From SOIA01 sp964348015 (lineage in GTDB: Bacteria; Acidobacteriota; Aminicenantia; Aminicenantales; Aminicenantaceae), in the NCBI GenBank assembly GCA_964348015.1, contig CAYGBC010000058.1, forward strand, positions 32,404 through 96,403: a stretch of DNA of 64,000 nt. The letters run 5' to 3'. Numbering within the stretch: the first letter of the stretch is position 1; each line of letters starts with the position of its first letter. The notes beneath the pieces were generated by a model that saw only the letters and a program-made list of their open reading frames with translations, searched no databases and was not told where the DNA came from. A program made the position numbers and the translations under genes. Positions 26,401-35,580 of the stretch are shown here, piece after piece.

Positions 26401-28938
26401 ATGCTGAAAGAGATTCGCGTCAAAAAAGCCGCCCAGCACAATCTCAAAAAAGTCGACGTGAACCTTCCGCGAAATAAACTGATCGTCGTTACAGGACCGA
26501 GCGGTTCCGGAAAATCTTCCCTTGCTTTTGACACTCTCTATGCCGAGGGACAGAGACGTTATATTGAATGTCTCTCAGCCTATGCCCGCCAGTATATCGA
26601 ACAGATGGAAAAGCCTGAAATGGAGTCCATCGAAGGCCTCTCTCCGTCCATTTCGATCGATCAGAGGACAATCTCTTCTCACCCGCGTTCTACTGTCGGA
26701 ACGGTGACAGAGGTGTTTGATTTTTTGAGGCTCCTTTTTGCCCGTGTGGGAATCCCCCACTGTCCTCGCTGCGGTCGGCGGATCCGCTCTCAGACTCCTC
26801 AACAGATCTTGAAAAGAATCTCGAAGTCCCAATCTGGAGAGAAGGTGATGATCCTGTCCCCTCTTGTCAAAGGACGAAGAGGAGAATACCTGCGCCTGTT
26901 CGACAGGTTGAGGAGGAAGGGTTTTCTGCGCGTCCGCGTGGATGGTGAGTTCAGAGAGCTCGAGTCGGATATCCTCCTCGAGAAGACCAAGAAGCACAGC
27001 ATCGACCTTCTGATTGACGAAGTCCGTGTCTCGGGTTCCCCCCAAAAAAGGCTGGAAGAGGCCGTGGAGAAAGCTCTGGAAATGGCTGGAGGAGACCTCT
27101 TGTTGATCAATCAAAATGGGAATGAAAGTTATTACTCGCTGAGCCTTCTCTGCCCTTACTGTGAAATCAGCCTTCCAGAGCTGGAGCCGAGGAATTTTTC
27201 ATTCAACAGTCCTTATGGGGCGTGTTCAGAATGTCACGGCCTCGGCTTCCGAACACTCATGGATGAGGGGGGGGAAGTGACGCTGACAGAAGATATCTGC
27301 CCTCTCTGTGAAGGGAGCCGGTTGAAAAAAGAAAGCCTTGCCGTAAAAGTTGGAGGAATGAATATTCATGAGATCAGCTCGCTTCCTGCAGGGATGTTGA
27401 GGGAGAAGCTGGCTTCCCTTGAATTTTCGGGTTCCGATGAACAGGTCGGCTCCCGGATAAAGAAAGAAATTCTCTCCCGGGTGGAAGTCATGGTGGAATT
27501 GGGAATGCCGTACATCCAGTTGTCCCGGACGACCGCTTCTCTTTCCGGGGGAGAAGCCCGGCGTCTCCGCCTGGCGGCTCAGGTCAGTTCCCGGCTGAGG
27601 GGAATACTCTACGTTCTGGATGAGCCCACTATCGGACTTCATCAACGGGATAACCGTCGCCTGATCTCGCTGTTGAAAAATATAAGAGACCTGGGAAATT
27701 CAGTGATTGTGGTTGAGCATGATGAGCAGACCATCCGTTCGGCGGATTATATCCTGGACCTGGGTCCGGGAGCAGGAGAAGGCGGTGGTTTTAAGGTGAC
27801 GGAAGGGAATTTAGGGCTTGTTCTGTCTTCTCCCGACTCTCTCACCTCACAATATCTCAGGGAGGAAAAGAGCATACCTGTCCCTTTGGAGCGGAGGGCG
27901 CCCAGCGGGTGGCTTGAAGTTCGAAAAGCGGCTGAACACAATTTGAAGGACATCGATGTCCGGATTCCGCTGTCAGTCATGACGGCTGTGACCGGAGTCT
28001 CCGGCTCCGGGAAGAGCACTCTGGTCTATGACATCCTGTATAAAAAACTCTTGAATGTGTTTTATAAAGCGAAGCAGAAGCCCGGGAAGCATCAGAATAT
28101 CTCAGGAATCGATCAGATCAACAAAGTGGTCTCGGTGGACCAAAAGCCCATCGGCCGAACGCCTCGGTCGAATCCCGCCACCTACACCGGACTTTTTACG
28201 CCCTTGAGGCAGCTCTTCTCCCGAACGCAGGAGTCGAGGATAAGAGGGTACTCCGCCAGCCGTTTCAGCTTCAACGTCTCAGGAGGGCGATGCGAGGAAT
28301 GCCGGGGAGCCGGAGTGAAGAAGATCGAGATGCATTTTTTACCGGATGTCTTCGTCACCTGCGACCGGTGCCGTGGGAAGCGGTACAACACCGAAACTCT
28401 GGCAGTCCAGTACAAGGGGAGGAACATCGCGGATTATCTGGAAATGACGGTGGAGGAGGCATTTGAATACTTAAAGGCCCATCCGGTTTTGAAAAGAAAA
28501 TTGGGGACATTGAAGAAAGTCGGATTGGGATATATCAGACTGGGCCAGCCCGCACCGACTCTCTCAGGAGGAGAAGCGCAGAGAATCAAGCTGACTAAAG
28601 AATTGAGCCGAAAGGATACGGGCCAAGCTCTGTATCTTCTGGATGAACCGACCACGGGACTCCATTTTAATGATGTTCACAAGCTGCTTGAGGTTCTTTC
28701 GGAATTGGTGAGTTTAGGGAATACAGTCATCATTGTCGAGCATAACCTTGATGTTATAAAGTATTGTGATTATATTATAGACCTAGGTCCTGAAGGCGGA
28801 GAGAAAGGAGGCTGGATTGTGGCTCAAGGTGTTCCGGAGGAAGTGGCCAAAGCAGAAAAATCGCATACAGGAAAGTACCTGCGAATGATCTTTAAAGAAG
28901 GCAAAAAATTTCTCGAGAGAGGAACAATGGATATTTAG
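26401..28938 (+). CDS. uvrA: Excinuclease ABC subunit A, lacking the insertion domain
   Basis: Damage-recognition ATPase of nucleotide excision repair. From the ATG at 26401 the protein has 845 residues against about 940 normally. Both ATPase modules are present: GPSGSGKS (32-39) and a second P-loop GVSGSGKST, each with an LSGGEA signature. CPRC near 120 and the UvrB-binding region are kept. The Cys pairs CSEC (about 274) and CPLC (about 299), normally separated by about 100 residues, are only about 20 apart. The insertion domain is therefore missing while the zinc ligands remain. The open frame upstream of 26401 overlaps the helicase gene and is rejected. Confidence 0.94.
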   Translation: MLKEIRVKKAAQHNLKKVDVNLPRNKLIVVTGPSGSGKSSLAFDTLYAEGQRRYIECLSAYARQYIEQMEKPEMESIEGLSPSISIDQRTISSHPRSTVGTVTEVFDFLRLLFARVGIPHCPRCGRRIRSQTPQQILKRISKSQSGEKVMILSPLVKGRRGEYLRLFDRLRRKGFLRVRVDGEFRELESDILLEKTKKHSIDLLIDEVRVSGSPQKRLEEAVEKALEMAGGDLLLINQNGNESYYSLSLLCPYCEISLPELEPRNFSFNSPYGACSECHGLGFRTLMDEGGEVTLTEDICPLCEGSRLKKESLAVKVGGMNIHEISSLPAGMLREKLASLEFSGSDEQVGSRIKKEILSRVEVMVELGMPYIQLSRTTASLSGGEARRLRLAAQVSSRLRGILYVLDEPTIGLHQRDNRRLISLLKNIRDLGNSVIVVEHDEQTIRSADYILDLGPGAGEGGGFKVTEGNLGLVLSSPDSLTSQYLREEKSIPVPLERRAPSGWLEVRKAAEHNLKDIDVRIPLSVMTAVTGVSGSGKSTLVYDILYKKLLNVFYKAKQKPGKHQNISGIDQINKVVSVDQKPIGRTPRSNPATYTGLFTPLRQLFSRTQESRIRGYSASRFSFNVSGGRCEECRGAGVKKIEMHFLPDVFVTCDRCRGKRYNTETLAVQYKGRNIADYLEMTVEEAFEYLKAHPVLKRKLGTLKKVGLGYIRLGQPAPTLSGGEAQRIKLTKELSRKDTGQALYLLDEPTTGLHFNDVHKLLEVLSELVSLGNTVIIVEHNLDVIKYCDYIIDLGPEGGEKGGWIVAQGVPEEVAKAEKSHTGKYLRMIFKEGKKFLERGTMDI

Positions 28939-28950
28939 GAGGAAATCATT

Positions 28951-31900
28951 ATGAGAAAACGCGTGATTCAAAGGGAATTGATTTTGGCAATATTTTTCAT
29001 TTTGTGTTTTGCGGCATATTCGCTGGTCTTCGCGGATACTCCCGTGTCCACGAAAGACTTGAATAAGTTTAGCTGGCACCATATCGGACCCTGGACATTC
29101 TCAGGAAGGATCACTTCATTTGCGGTTCCCGCGGGTCAGAGCCAGACCTATTACGTGGCAACCGCATCCGGCGGCATCTGGAAAACAGAAGACGGAGGGA
29201 TCCATTTTGAGCCCATCTTCGAAACATACGGAAACATGAGCATGGGGGATCTCGCTGTGGCGCCTTCGAATCCTAAGATCATCTATGCCGGGACAGGAGA
29301 GCCTCTGCATGCTCGCTCCAGCGCTCACGGGAACGGCATGTGGAAATCCGTAGATGCCGGGAAAACATGGAAGAACATCGGTCTGGAACAGAGCTATTTC
29401 ATCCCCCGGGTCGAGGTCGACCATAAAAATCCGGACATCGTCTATGTGGCGGCAGAAGGAAAACTCTACGACAACAAGATGGACTGTCAGCGTGGCCTTT
29501 ACAAGACTGTGGATGGCGGAAAGACATGGACCCAGGTTCTGGACCTGAAGGACAGAGGTGTGGGAGATTTTGTGATCGACCCGAACAATTCTGATGTTGT
29601 TATCGCTGCGGCCTACAAGACTTACCGGAGAACATGGACCTATATTGACCGTCAGGAAGGGAACCATCTGTACAAAACCACTGACGGTGGAAAGACCTGG
29701 AAGAAGCTGACCAACGGTCTTCCGATGAACATCAAAAGCGGATGGAGCGGCCTCGACATTTATCCTAAGGATCCGAATATCGTCTATGTCCGGATGGATG
29801 AAGAGGTCAACCTGGGCTTCGACGAACGGGAAGGAAGAGCTCTTTTCAGAAGAGGAGTATTCAGGGATGGTTATTATTTAAACAAATTCAAAGATTTCAA
29901 GATTCATCCGCAGATCAAAAGAATGATCAAGTTCGAACCCGTCAAGTTCAAGGATCAGAGTGAGCTCATAGAGAAGTTGAATGAACTGATCGAAGATCAG
30001 GATTTTCAGAAGAATATTGGAGTGGATGTGGCCGCTTTGAACAAAAAAGCCAGGTCGCTTTTCTCGAAGAACGAGAAGATCATCGAGAGCATCGATGAGA
30101 TCGAAAAATTCATGAGAAAAGAGAAAGAATACCAAGAGCTCTGCGAAGGCGTTAACATCTTTGTGCTTCTGATGCTCTTCACTGACTCTGAGGGGATCGA
30201 GGTTAAGGAAAATGTGTTCACTGTGACCGACATCGGCAAGGTCCTGATCCACCCTGAGCTCAAATCGCTGGTGAAGTTTGACCCGAAAAAAATCAAGGAT
30301 GAGAAAGTTCTGGCCGAGAGTGCCAATCAACTCTTCAAAGATGCCGGACTGGTCTCCACACTCGGGATTGACTTGAAGAAGTTCAACACAACCGCGAAAA
30401 AAGCCTTTAAAGACAGAGACGACCTCAAACCGGTGTTCAAGGACATCACGAAGAAGATCGCTGAATTTGAGAACAGGAAAGGACGATACCAAGTCTTGAA
30501 CAGGCACATTCTTCAACTGATCTACGCGGACGCCCTGCAACTGCTGGAACCCGTGAAAAAATCAGGAGTCATCTACCGTTCGGAGGACCAGGGGGAATCC
30601 TGGACACGGATGACAGAGTACAAGCTAACCGGAGGAAGCGCTGTTATCAACCAGATCGAGGCCGGCTATGCGGGGAGGATCTATGTGGATCCGAATGACG
30701 ACAAGAAACTTTATGCCGTAGAAGTCCGTGTGGTGGTTTCGAAGGATGCGGGAAAGACATTCAGAGCTCCCGCATGGGCCGGACGCCACAAGTGCCACGT
30801 GGACACGCGCGGCATGTGGATCGACCCGCTCAATTCCAACCATATCCTGAATGGCAATGACGGAGGCGTCAGCGAGACCTGGGATGGGGGAAAGCACTGG
30901 TCGCAGAAGGATACGATCAGCGCCCAGCAGTTTTACGACATCTCAGTCGATAACCAGATGCCGTACAATGTCATGGGCGGCACGCAGGATAACGGCTGCT
31001 GGATCGGGCCCTCCCGGAACAGGAATTTGTACGGCGTCTTTCCGGCCGACTGGACATACCTTCCTTCCGGAGACGGGTATTACGTTTTGAGAGACTGGTG
31101 GAATCCCGAATTCATTTATTTTGAAAGTCAGTTCGGACGATCCAGCCGGATGAACCTGAAGACAGGAGAGATCATCTCCCTTTCTGTCCGGAATACAGCC
31201 GAAGAAAACGCGGCCGGAAAACCCGCGCAGAGATACCAGTGGGACTCCCCGATCCATCTCTCTCCACACAATCCCGGAGTTGTCTACGTCTGTTCCCAGC
31301 ACGTCCACATGTCCCGAAGCCGAGGAGACCGAGATACGTGGGTGACCATCAGCCCGGACCTTTCTAAAAACAATCAAGAGAGAATTGAGCTTTCCAAGCT
31401 GACCAACCTGCAGTACGCCACCATATACACATTCCAGGAATCTCCTGTTCAACCCGGAGTGTACTGGGCGGGCACCGATGACGGAAACCTGCAGCTGAGC
31501 ACCGACAACGGGGAGACCTGGCAGAATATCACGATGAATTTCTATGACCGGAACGGAAAGGCAAAGAAAGGAATACAGGGCGCTCGGATACCGTACGACC
31601 GATGGGTCACGAGAGTCGAACCGTCCGCCCACGACCTGGAGACCTGTTACGTGACTTACTCCGGGTACAGAACCCATAACGAGGACAATTCCTACATCTA
31701 TGTTACGCGTGACTTCGGAAAAACCTGGGAGGACCTGAGCCAGGGAATGATGAACCCCGTGAGAGATATCGAGGAAGACCCGGATAACCCGGATGTTCTG
31801 TATCTGGCCACGGATTACGGACTTTTCGTCACCCTGGATGCGGGAAAGAACTGGGTCGAGATGTCCTCCTCAGCGCCCGATACTCTGATCATGGACCTGG

Positions 31901-32406
31901 ACATCCAGAAGAGAGAGCGGGATTTGGCCATCGGGACCTATGGAAGAGGCATATACATCGCCGATATATTCCCGTTCAAAGAATTCACAAAAGAGGTTTT
32001 CGAGAAGGATGCGTATCTCTTCGATATCCAGAGAACGGTCAAATGGAACATGCTCGAAAGAAGAGGTCCCACGTACGGAGAATTTGCAAGGGCTGATAAT
32101 CCCCCGGTCGGAGCGATGCTCTACTACTACCTCAAGGAACCGGCCAAGTCCGTGAAGCTTGTGATCAAAGATCTTGAAGGAAACGAGATCCAGAAATTGA
32201 CTGGAAGATCGGGTAAAGGTCTCCAGAAGAACTTCTGGAACTTGAGGAAGAGGCCGCAGCCCACAGAGGGACAGCAGTTCCGAAGACGGTTCGCCTCCCT
32301 CGTGGAGCCAGGAGAATTCAACGTGATCCTCGTCGTCGACGGGAAAGAAGTGGCGACAAAAAGACTGAGAGTCGTGCAGGATCCTTTGCTTGCGGGCTTG
32401 CAGTAG
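28951..32406 (+). CDS. Secreted sortilin/VPS10-like beta-propeller protein with helical insert
   Basis: Large exported protein of 1151 residues with a signal peptide (about 8-29). About ten Asp-box (BNR) repeats form a propeller, for example KSVDAGKTW, KTVDGGKTW, KTTDGGKTW, LSTDNGETW and VTRDFGKTW. This layout is that of the sortilin-type 'glycosyl hydrolase' family common in Acidobacteriota and Aminicenantes; substrate unknown. Residues about 316-530 are not propeller but two tandem, related helical units. A C-terminal beta domain (about 1040-1151) has a FlgD-like look. It follows uvrA by 12 bases with AGGAGG. Confidence 0.85.
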   Translation: MRKRVIQRELILAIFFILCFAAYSLVFADTPVSTKDLNKFSWHHIGPWTFSGRITSFAVPAGQSQTYYVATASGGIWKTEDGGIHFEPIFETYGNMSMGDLAVAPSNPKIIYAGTGEPLHARSSAHGNGMWKSVDAGKTWKNIGLEQSYFIPRVEVDHKNPDIVYVAAEGKLYDNKMDCQRGLYKTVDGGKTWTQVLDLKDRGVGDFVIDPNNSDVVIAAAYKTYRRTWTYIDRQEGNHLYKTTDGGKTWKKLTNGLPMNIKSGWSGLDIYPKDPNIVYVRMDEEVNLGFDEREGRALFRRGVFRDGYYLNKFKDFKIHPQIKRMIKFEPVKFKDQSELIEKLNELIEDQDFQKNIGVDVAALNKKARSLFSKNEKIIESIDEIEKFMRKEKEYQELCEGVNIFVLLMLFTDSEGIEVKENVFTVTDIGKVLIHPELKSLVKFDPKKIKDEKVLAESANQLFKDAGLVSTLGIDLKKFNTTAKKAFKDRDDLKPVFKDITKKIAEFENRKGRYQVLNRHILQLIYADALQLLEPVKKSGVIYRSEDQGESWTRMTEYKLTGGSAVINQIEAGYAGRIYVDPNDDKKLYAVEVRVVVSKDAGKTFRAPAWAGRHKCHVDTRGMWIDPLNSNHILNGNDGGVSETWDGGKHWSQKDTISAQQFYDISVDNQMPYNVMGGTQDNGCWIGPSRNRNLYGVFPADWTYLPSGDGYYVLRDWWNPEFIYFESQFGRSSRMNLKTGEIISLSVRNTAEENAAGKPAQRYQWDSPIHLSPHNPGVVYVCSQHVHMSRSRGDRDTWVTISPDLSKNNQERIELSKLTNLQYATIYTFQESPVQPGVYWAGTDDGNLQLSTDNGETWQNITMNFYDRNGKAKKGIQGARIPYDRWVTRVEPSAHDLETCYVTYSGYRTHNEDNSYIYVTRDFGKTWEDLSQGMMNPVRDIEEDPDNPDVLYLATDYGLFVTLDAGKNWVEMSSSAPDTLIMDLDIQKRERDLAIGTYGRGIYIADIFPFKEFTKEVFEKDAYLFDIQRTVKWNMLERRGPTYGEFARADNPPVGAMLYYYLKEPAKSVKLVIKDLEGNEIQKLTGRSGKGLQKNFWNLRKRPQPTEGQQFRRRFASLVEPGEFNVILVVDGKEVATKRLRVVQDPLLAGLQ

Positions 32407-32561
32407 ATTTAGATTTGGAATTCCGGTCCAGAACGCAAGGAAAGGTCAAGCATTGCGGGGAGGAGAAACGAGGGCGAGTCTCTGATTCAAGCCGGGTCGA
32501 GGCGTTCGCCCCGACATCGGGCGGATGATTTAAAACGGAGACAGGATAGCAGAGATAGAAG

Positions 32562-33554
32562 ATGGCGTTCAAAGACATCGTGGGACAGGAGAGAGTTAAA
32601 AAAATTCTGCGGAAAGCTCTGCAGAAGAAGAAAATTCCCAATTCTATGCTCTTTTCAGGACCTGAGGGAGTGGGTAAAGAGGAGACAGCGCTTGTCCTTG
32701 CGAAGGCCATGAACTGCGAACGGAAAAAAGATGACGCGTGCGAAACCTGCGCGTCCTGCAGAGGGATCAGCGCGGGAAATTTTCCTGATGTGATGACGAT
32801 TCGGCCTGTGGGAAACGTGATAAAGATCGAACAGATGCGCACGATGAAAAAAATCGCCTATCTCAAGCCCATGGTGGGGAAAAGGAGAGTCTTTATACTG
32901 GTTGAGGCTGATACGATGACAGAACCGGCCGCAAATTCTCTTTTAAAGATATTGGAAGAGCCTCCTCTGTTCTCGTGTGTTATCCTGGTGGCGCATAATC
33001 CTTTTTTGGTCATGCCGACCATAAAATCGAGGTGTCAGATACTGAATTTTCCGCTGGTGTCAAGGGATGATATCGAAAAAGAACTTATGGAGAAGGGATA
33101 CGAGGAGGACAAAGCTCGAGTGATCTCTCGCCTTGTTCATGGAAATCTCAAACTGGCCATGAGTCTGGACTGGGAGGATGTTCAGGCGAGAAGAGAACAG
33201 GCTTGGAAGCTGTTCGTTTCTTTGATCAGGAAGGAAAATTTTGCTCTCTTCCTGCGGAATTATGCCTTTTCGTATAAAGCGCTGGTCAAAGAGGAATGGG
33301 AACAAATTTTGGAGATGGTCTCGTCATTCTGCAGAGATTCGATTCTGTTCAAAGAGAAGGGCGATGTTCGTCTGCTGCTGAATCCTGATTATGAAGAAAA
33401 AATCCGGAAAACAGAGGAGCTGGTGAGTCTGGGTTGGCTGATGAAATGCCTGCAGCAGATTGATTATGCCATCTATGGGTTGGGAAAAAACCTCAATATC
33501 AACCTGCTTGTCAGCTCGTTTTTAGCCAATTTTAAGGAATGGGACTATGCCTGA
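32562..33554 (+). CDS. holB: DNA polymerase III delta' subunit
   Basis: Clamp-loader subunit. The 330 residues show GPEGVGKE (P-loop region, about 28-35), a zinc-binding Cys cluster (CERKKDDACETCASC, about 50-64), LLKILEEPP (sensor/Walker B region, about 128-136) and KSRCQ (SRC motif). The P-loop lysine is retained. A GGAG lies about 25 bases upstream of the ATG, too far to act as a Shine-Dalgarno. The ricT-like gene overlaps its end by eight bases. Confidence 0.9.
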   Translation: MAFKDIVGQERVKKILRKALQKKKIPNSMLFSGPEGVGKEETALVLAKAMNCERKKDDACETCASCRGISAGNFPDVMTIRPVGNVIKIEQMRTMKKIAYLKPMVGKRRVFILVEADTMTEPAANSLLKILEEPPLFSCVILVAHNPFLVMPTIKSRCQILNFPLVSRDDIEKELMEKGYEEDKARVISRLVHGNLKLAMSLDWEDVQARREQAWKLFVSLIRKENFALFLRNYAFSYKALVKEEWEQILEMVSSFCRDSILFKEKGDVRLLLNPDYEEKIRKTEELVSLGWLMKCLQQIDYAIYGLGKNLNINLLVSSFLANFKEWDYA

Positions 33555-34227
33555 AATCGTATGTGTTCTTTCTGAGCTCTCGGGAAAGGTTTTCAGAGCC
33601 CAGAAAGGCAAAGAAGAATTGAAGCGAGGAGATATCTGTATCGTTGAATCTGACCTGGGTGGAGACTTGGCTGTGGTCATAGATGATTCGAGTGAGGTGT
33701 GCGCTCATAAAAAAGCAGCCGAGGACGCCGTGAAGATAATACGCAAAGCCACTGAAGAGGACCAGAAAAAATTCAAGTGGTTGAGGAAGAAAGAAAAAAA
33801 AGCATTTGATTTTTGTCTGAAGAGAATCAAGAGTCGAAATTTACCGATGAAGCTGGTGATGGTCCGTTACTTTTTTAATGAGAAAAAAGGAATTTTTTAT
33901 TACACAGCCGACGGCCGGATTGATTTTAGACAGCTGGTGAAAGATTTGGCGAAGGAATTCAAGATGAGGATCGAGATGCGTCAGGTGGGAGTCCGGGATG
34001 AAGCCAAAATGGTGGGAGGCTTGGGCGTCTGCGGGCGATCCTTGTGTTGTTTTAGCTTCATGAAGAGCTTTGAACCCGTGACTATTCAGAGGGCGAAAAA
34101 ACAGCAAATCGTCATCAATCCGAAAAAAATCTCTGGTCTCTGCGGACGGCTGATGTGCTGTCTCGCTTTTGAGGACGAGAGCCGTGGTCGGATGTATGCA
34201 GAGGAAGAGAAAGTCGAAGAGGATTAG
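33547..34227 (+). CDS. PSP1-domain protein, RicT/YaaT-like
   Basis: The 226 residues contain the PSP1 domain with its signature cysteines: GGLGVCGRSLCCFSF and KKISGLCGRLMCCLAFE. In Bacillus RicT (YaaT) forms an Fe-S-containing complex that modulates RNase Y and phosphorelay; here the role is inferred by family only. It is coupled to holB by an eight-base overlap, the neighbourhood also seen in Firmicutes. It ends only 18 bases from the convergent anti-sigma gene. Confidence 0.9.
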   Translation: MPEIVCVLSELSGKVFRAQKGKEELKRGDICIVESDLGGDLAVVIDDSSEVCAHKKAAEDAVKIIRKATEEDQKKFKWLRKKEKKAFDFCLKRIKSRNLPMKLVMVRYFFNEKKGIFYYTADGRIDFRQLVKDLAKEFKMRIEMRQVGVRDEAKMVGGLGVCGRSLCCFSFMKSFEPVTIQRAKKQQIVINPKKISGLCGRLMCCLAFEDESRGRMYAEEEKVEED

Positions 34228-34245
34228 ATAAAAGGGGATGGGATT

Positions 34246-34899
34246 TTATTCGTTATGGTTGATCTTGAATTGAACCCTGCTGGAGACAGAGATCAGGGCT
34301 CCTTCGGGGGAGAAAGCCTTGACCTGCCAGCTGTATTTTTCACCTGAAGTCATGGTTTTCTTGATGTCTTCGTCCAAAATAACGAAATTCTTTTTGGTTG
34401 TTTTTTGCCAGAGAGTGTCTCCGTTGTCGTAGATGTAGATCCTGTATTCCACTTTTTCACCCAAGCTTTTCCACTCGAACTGAGAAGGGACTGTCTGGGC
34501 TTCGAAAACAGGTGAGATAAGTGTTATTTTGCCTCCCCGGACTGCATCTTCATTAATGAAGAATTGCGGCGAGGTGGGCTTGAGCATTAAAAGACCACCG
34601 AACACCAGCACGGCGATCAAGGCCGCAGAGACGGCAACGGTTGCCCATTGTTTGGGAGTGAGAAAAGCCGTAATTTTTCCCCACGAGGTTTCCCCTTTGA
34701 CAGTTGCTGTCTCGGGTTCATTCTTGAAGATTTCGTGACCTTTATACTTAATGGCGGTAATCAGTTCGTCTCTTTCCACCATTTTTTCAAAGCAAGAAGA
34801 GCAGTTGAAGTAATGCTCCTCGAATTCATTCTTTTGATCATCGGTGAGCCGGTTCATTAAGTACTCATCGATGATTCCTTCAAATTTGCAGTTCCTCAT
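34246..34899 (-). CDS. Anti-sigma factor with zinc finger and periplasmic domain
   Basis: Single-pass membrane protein of 217 residues. The N-terminal zf-HC2-type anti-sigma domain has Cys4 and HYFNCSSC (His29, Cys33, Cys36). A membrane helix is at about 87-106 (ATVAVSAALIAVLVFGGLLML), then a periplasmic beta-rich domain (about 110-217, FEWKSLGEKVEYRIYIYD) that resembles fibronectin-type III folds. It follows the ECF sigma gene by 66 bases, so the pair is expected to form a switch responding to an envelope signal. Confidence 0.85.
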   Translation of the reverse strand: MRNCKFEGIIDEYLMNRLTDDQKNEFEEHYFNCSSCFEKMVERDELITAIKYKGHEIFKNEPETATVKGETSWGKITAFLTPKQWATVAVSAALIAVLVFGGLLMLKPTSPQFFINEDAVRGGKITLISPVFEAQTVPSQFEWKSLGEKVEYRIYIYDNGDTLWQKTTKKNFVILDEDIKKTMTSGEKYSWQVKAFSPEGALISVSSRVQFKINHNE

Positions 34900-34965
34900 C
34901 GCTTTATCCTCTCAAATTGACTTCATAAATTTAGTCGTAAAAGAGGTCAGAAAACGGAAAAAAAT

Positions 34966-35463
34966 TCATTTTTTTATCATTTTTTTTAATAATTTTTGGG
35001 AATAATTCACTCGTTCACTCACTCGACGGGGAGAAATGCCCAATTTTTCAGCCACTTCCTCTCTGGAAAGCTCCTTATAATAATACAGGTAGAGGACTTC
35101 CCGGTATTTCGGCTTCAATTTCTGGATCGCGCTGGCAATCGTCTCGGCTCTTTCTTTGTTTTCGATCTGCTCATGGGGATCGGGATAGGAAGCGGGTTCA
35201 GGGACATGTCTCAGTACCTTGCTTTTCTTCCTGATGTAATCGATGATCCGGCGGCTTGTGATGGTGTAGATGAATGTTCCTATCGAAGATTCCCCCCTGA
35301 ATTCTCCCTTCTTCAGTTTTTCGATGACATTTGTGATGATCTCGTTCGCGATGTCATCACAGTCCGGGTTATACGCACCCAGGGATTTTTTGACCCTGAA
35401 GCCCACGATAGACCTGTATTTAACGTAAATTTGCTCCAGGTCCAGCTTTTCCTCTTTTCCCAT
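34966..35463 (-). CDS. ECF-type RNA polymerase sigma factor
   Basis: The 165 residues contain sigma region 2 (about 8-85, DDIANEIITNVIEKLKKGEF, then GTFIYTITSRRIIDYIRKK) and region 4 (about 105-160, LKPKYREVLYLYYYKELSREEVAEKLGIS, cut here by short breaks). No extra C-terminal domain. The start at 35463 (MGKEEK) is chosen because the -10 box of a consensus promoter covers the more upstream ATG at 35475. The anti-sigma gene follows in the same operon. Confidence 0.88.
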   Translation of the reverse strand: MGKEEKLDLEQIYVKYRSIVGFRVKKSLGAYNPDCDDIANEIITNVIEKLKKGEFRGESSIGTFIYTITSRRIIDYIRKKSKVLRHVPEPASYPDPHEQIENKERAETIASAIQKLKPKYREVLYLYYYKELSREEVAEKLGISPRRVSERVNYSQKLLKKMIKK

Positions 35464-35473
35464 GGTTTCATTC

Positions 35474-35502
35474 ATTATATAGACAGACGCGGAAGTTGGC
35501 AA
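35474..35502 (-). promoter_or_regulatory. Promoter of the ECF sigma/anti-sigma operon, near-leaderless
   Basis: On the minus strand TTGCCA (35502-35497), a 17-base spacer and a perfect TATAAT (35479-35474) are followed by ten bases and then the ATG at 35463. It looks like a housekeeping-type promoter, not an ECF autoregulatory one. Confidence 0.72.
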
Positions 35503-35580
35503 GTTCGGATTTTCAATTTTTAAGAATTTCCCACGACTAATTTCAATGCCTGTTTGAATTGAGGTTCAGCTTTGGAAGAA

